Position numbers and translations under genes: made by a program | Source of the DNA: 40CM-2-70-7 sp035279865 | Lineage (GTDB): Bacteria > Gemmatimonadota > Gemmatimonadetes > Gemmatimonadales > GWC2-71-9 | Length of the DNA: 16,080 nucleotides | Assembly: GCA_035279865.1 (NCBI GenBank) | Contig: DATEGY010000178.1 | Span: 1-16,080, forward strand | Reading direction: 5' to 3' | In this document: piece by piece, positions 15,969 to 16,080 of the stretch | How positions within the stretch are numbered: the first letter of the stretch is position 1 | How the letters are laid out: each line of letters opens with the position of its first letter | Notes under the pieces: model-generated | What the model saw: only the letters and a program-made list of their open reading frames with translations | The model's database searches: none | Told to the model about the DNA's origin: nothing

Positions 15969-16080
15969 AGCTGGCCTCCGCGATCGCCAGGCTTGCGCCC
16001 GGGGTCCTGTAAGGCGGTCGGGTGTTCATGACCCCGGTCGCAAGACCGGGGACGACGGGGACCCACGGGGCCGAGCATGA
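15959..16080. other. Gene-poor, hairpin-rich tail after mqnE
   Basis: No recognisable protein is encoded here. A 40-codon frame runs from ATG 15958 to a TGA at 16078-16080 and overlaps the mqnE stop, but its product is Arg/Gly/Asp-rich, matches nothing I know and looks like noise. The segment contains a CTGGC/GCCAG pair (15971-15975, 15986-15990), a GGGGTC/GACCCC pair (16001-16006, 16030-16035) that would compete with the strong hairpin at 16032-16051, and three GGGG runs near the end. An ATGA at 16077-16080 could be the start of the next gene, but the window ends there. Confidence 0.4.
16032..16051. repeat. Perfect 8-bp hairpin with a GCAA tetraloop
   Basis: CCCCGGTC (16032-16039) and GACCGGGG (16044-16051) pair perfectly around the loop GCAA, which belongs to the very stable GNRA tetraloop class. 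In RNA read from the + strand this would be a strong hairpin. There is no T-tract after it, so it does not fit a Rho-independent terminator well. It may be a leader structure for a downstream gene, an mRNA-end stabiliser, or part of a structured RNA. Confidence 0.5.

Noticed and set aside
16048..16070. Three GGGG runs as a G-quadruplex
   Set aside because: Only three four-G runs are visible, the first is part of a stronger hairpin, and the window ends before a fourth run could be confirmed.
15958..16077. 40-codon open frame after mqnE, starting in the mqnE stop
   Set aside because: No recognisable motif, a composition typical of random GC-rich sequence, and overlap with hairpins. Kept only as a remark in the tail feature.

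Overview
The window is a densely packed, GC-rich stretch of bacterial chromosome. All 16 genes run on the + strand, separated by gaps of 0-45 bases or by overlaps of a few bases. The gene content is housekeeping: respiratory complex I, a sugar-phosphate mutase, succinyl-CoA synthetase, nucleoside diphosphate kinase, ribosomal protein L32, type II fatty acid synthesis, and the futalosine route to menaquinone. The mix (futalosine menaquinone pathway, bacterial complex I, a yceD-rpmF-plsX-fab cluster, very frequent GTG starts) suggests an uncultured-type GC-rich Gram-negative lineage. Gemmatimonadota is my best guess, but the assignment is inference and no rRNA or tRNA is present to test it.

Layout. 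(1) 1-588 is the 3' end of a NuoN-type proton-translocating subunit, followed by a complete phosphomannomutase/phosphoglucomutase (611-1990). (2) 1987-4410 encodes a seven-helix membrane protein of the UPF0182 family, translationally coupled to the mutase. A carbamate kinase (4422-5378) follows. (3) 5375-8288 is a tightly coupled run of sucC, sucD and an unusual fusion of a PTS EIIA domain with a CBS pair, each pair of genes joined by a 4-base GTGA overlap. ndk (8332-8748) comes next. (4) A promoter-like sequence at 8757-8785 sits so close to the next ATG that the transcript may be leaderless. It opens the yceD-rpmF-plsX-fabH-fabD-fabG-acpP-fabF block (8794-14690). (5) mqnE (14687-15958), aminofutalosine synthase, overlaps the end of fabF by 4 bases. 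The last ~120 bases contain no convincing gene but do contain perfect GC-rich hairpins.

How the genes fit together. The left block is concerned with nucleoside triphosphates and phosphoryl transfer: carbamate kinase and SucCD can both make ATP/GTP by substrate-level phosphorylation, Ndk equilibrates NTPs, and CBS pairs commonly sense adenine nucleotides. The right block builds membranes: YceD/L32 link ribosome synthesis to PlsX and the Fab enzymes, which make acyl chains, and MqnE makes a precursor of the lipid electron carrier.

I found no mobile element, CRISPR array, RNA gene or defence system, and no clear case for an entirely undescribed system. The points most worth a second look are the EIIA-CBS fusion coupled to sucCD, the CX5CX2C cluster motif in MqnE (the family usually has CX3CX2C), the probable leaderless promoter at yceD, and the structured tail after mqnE.
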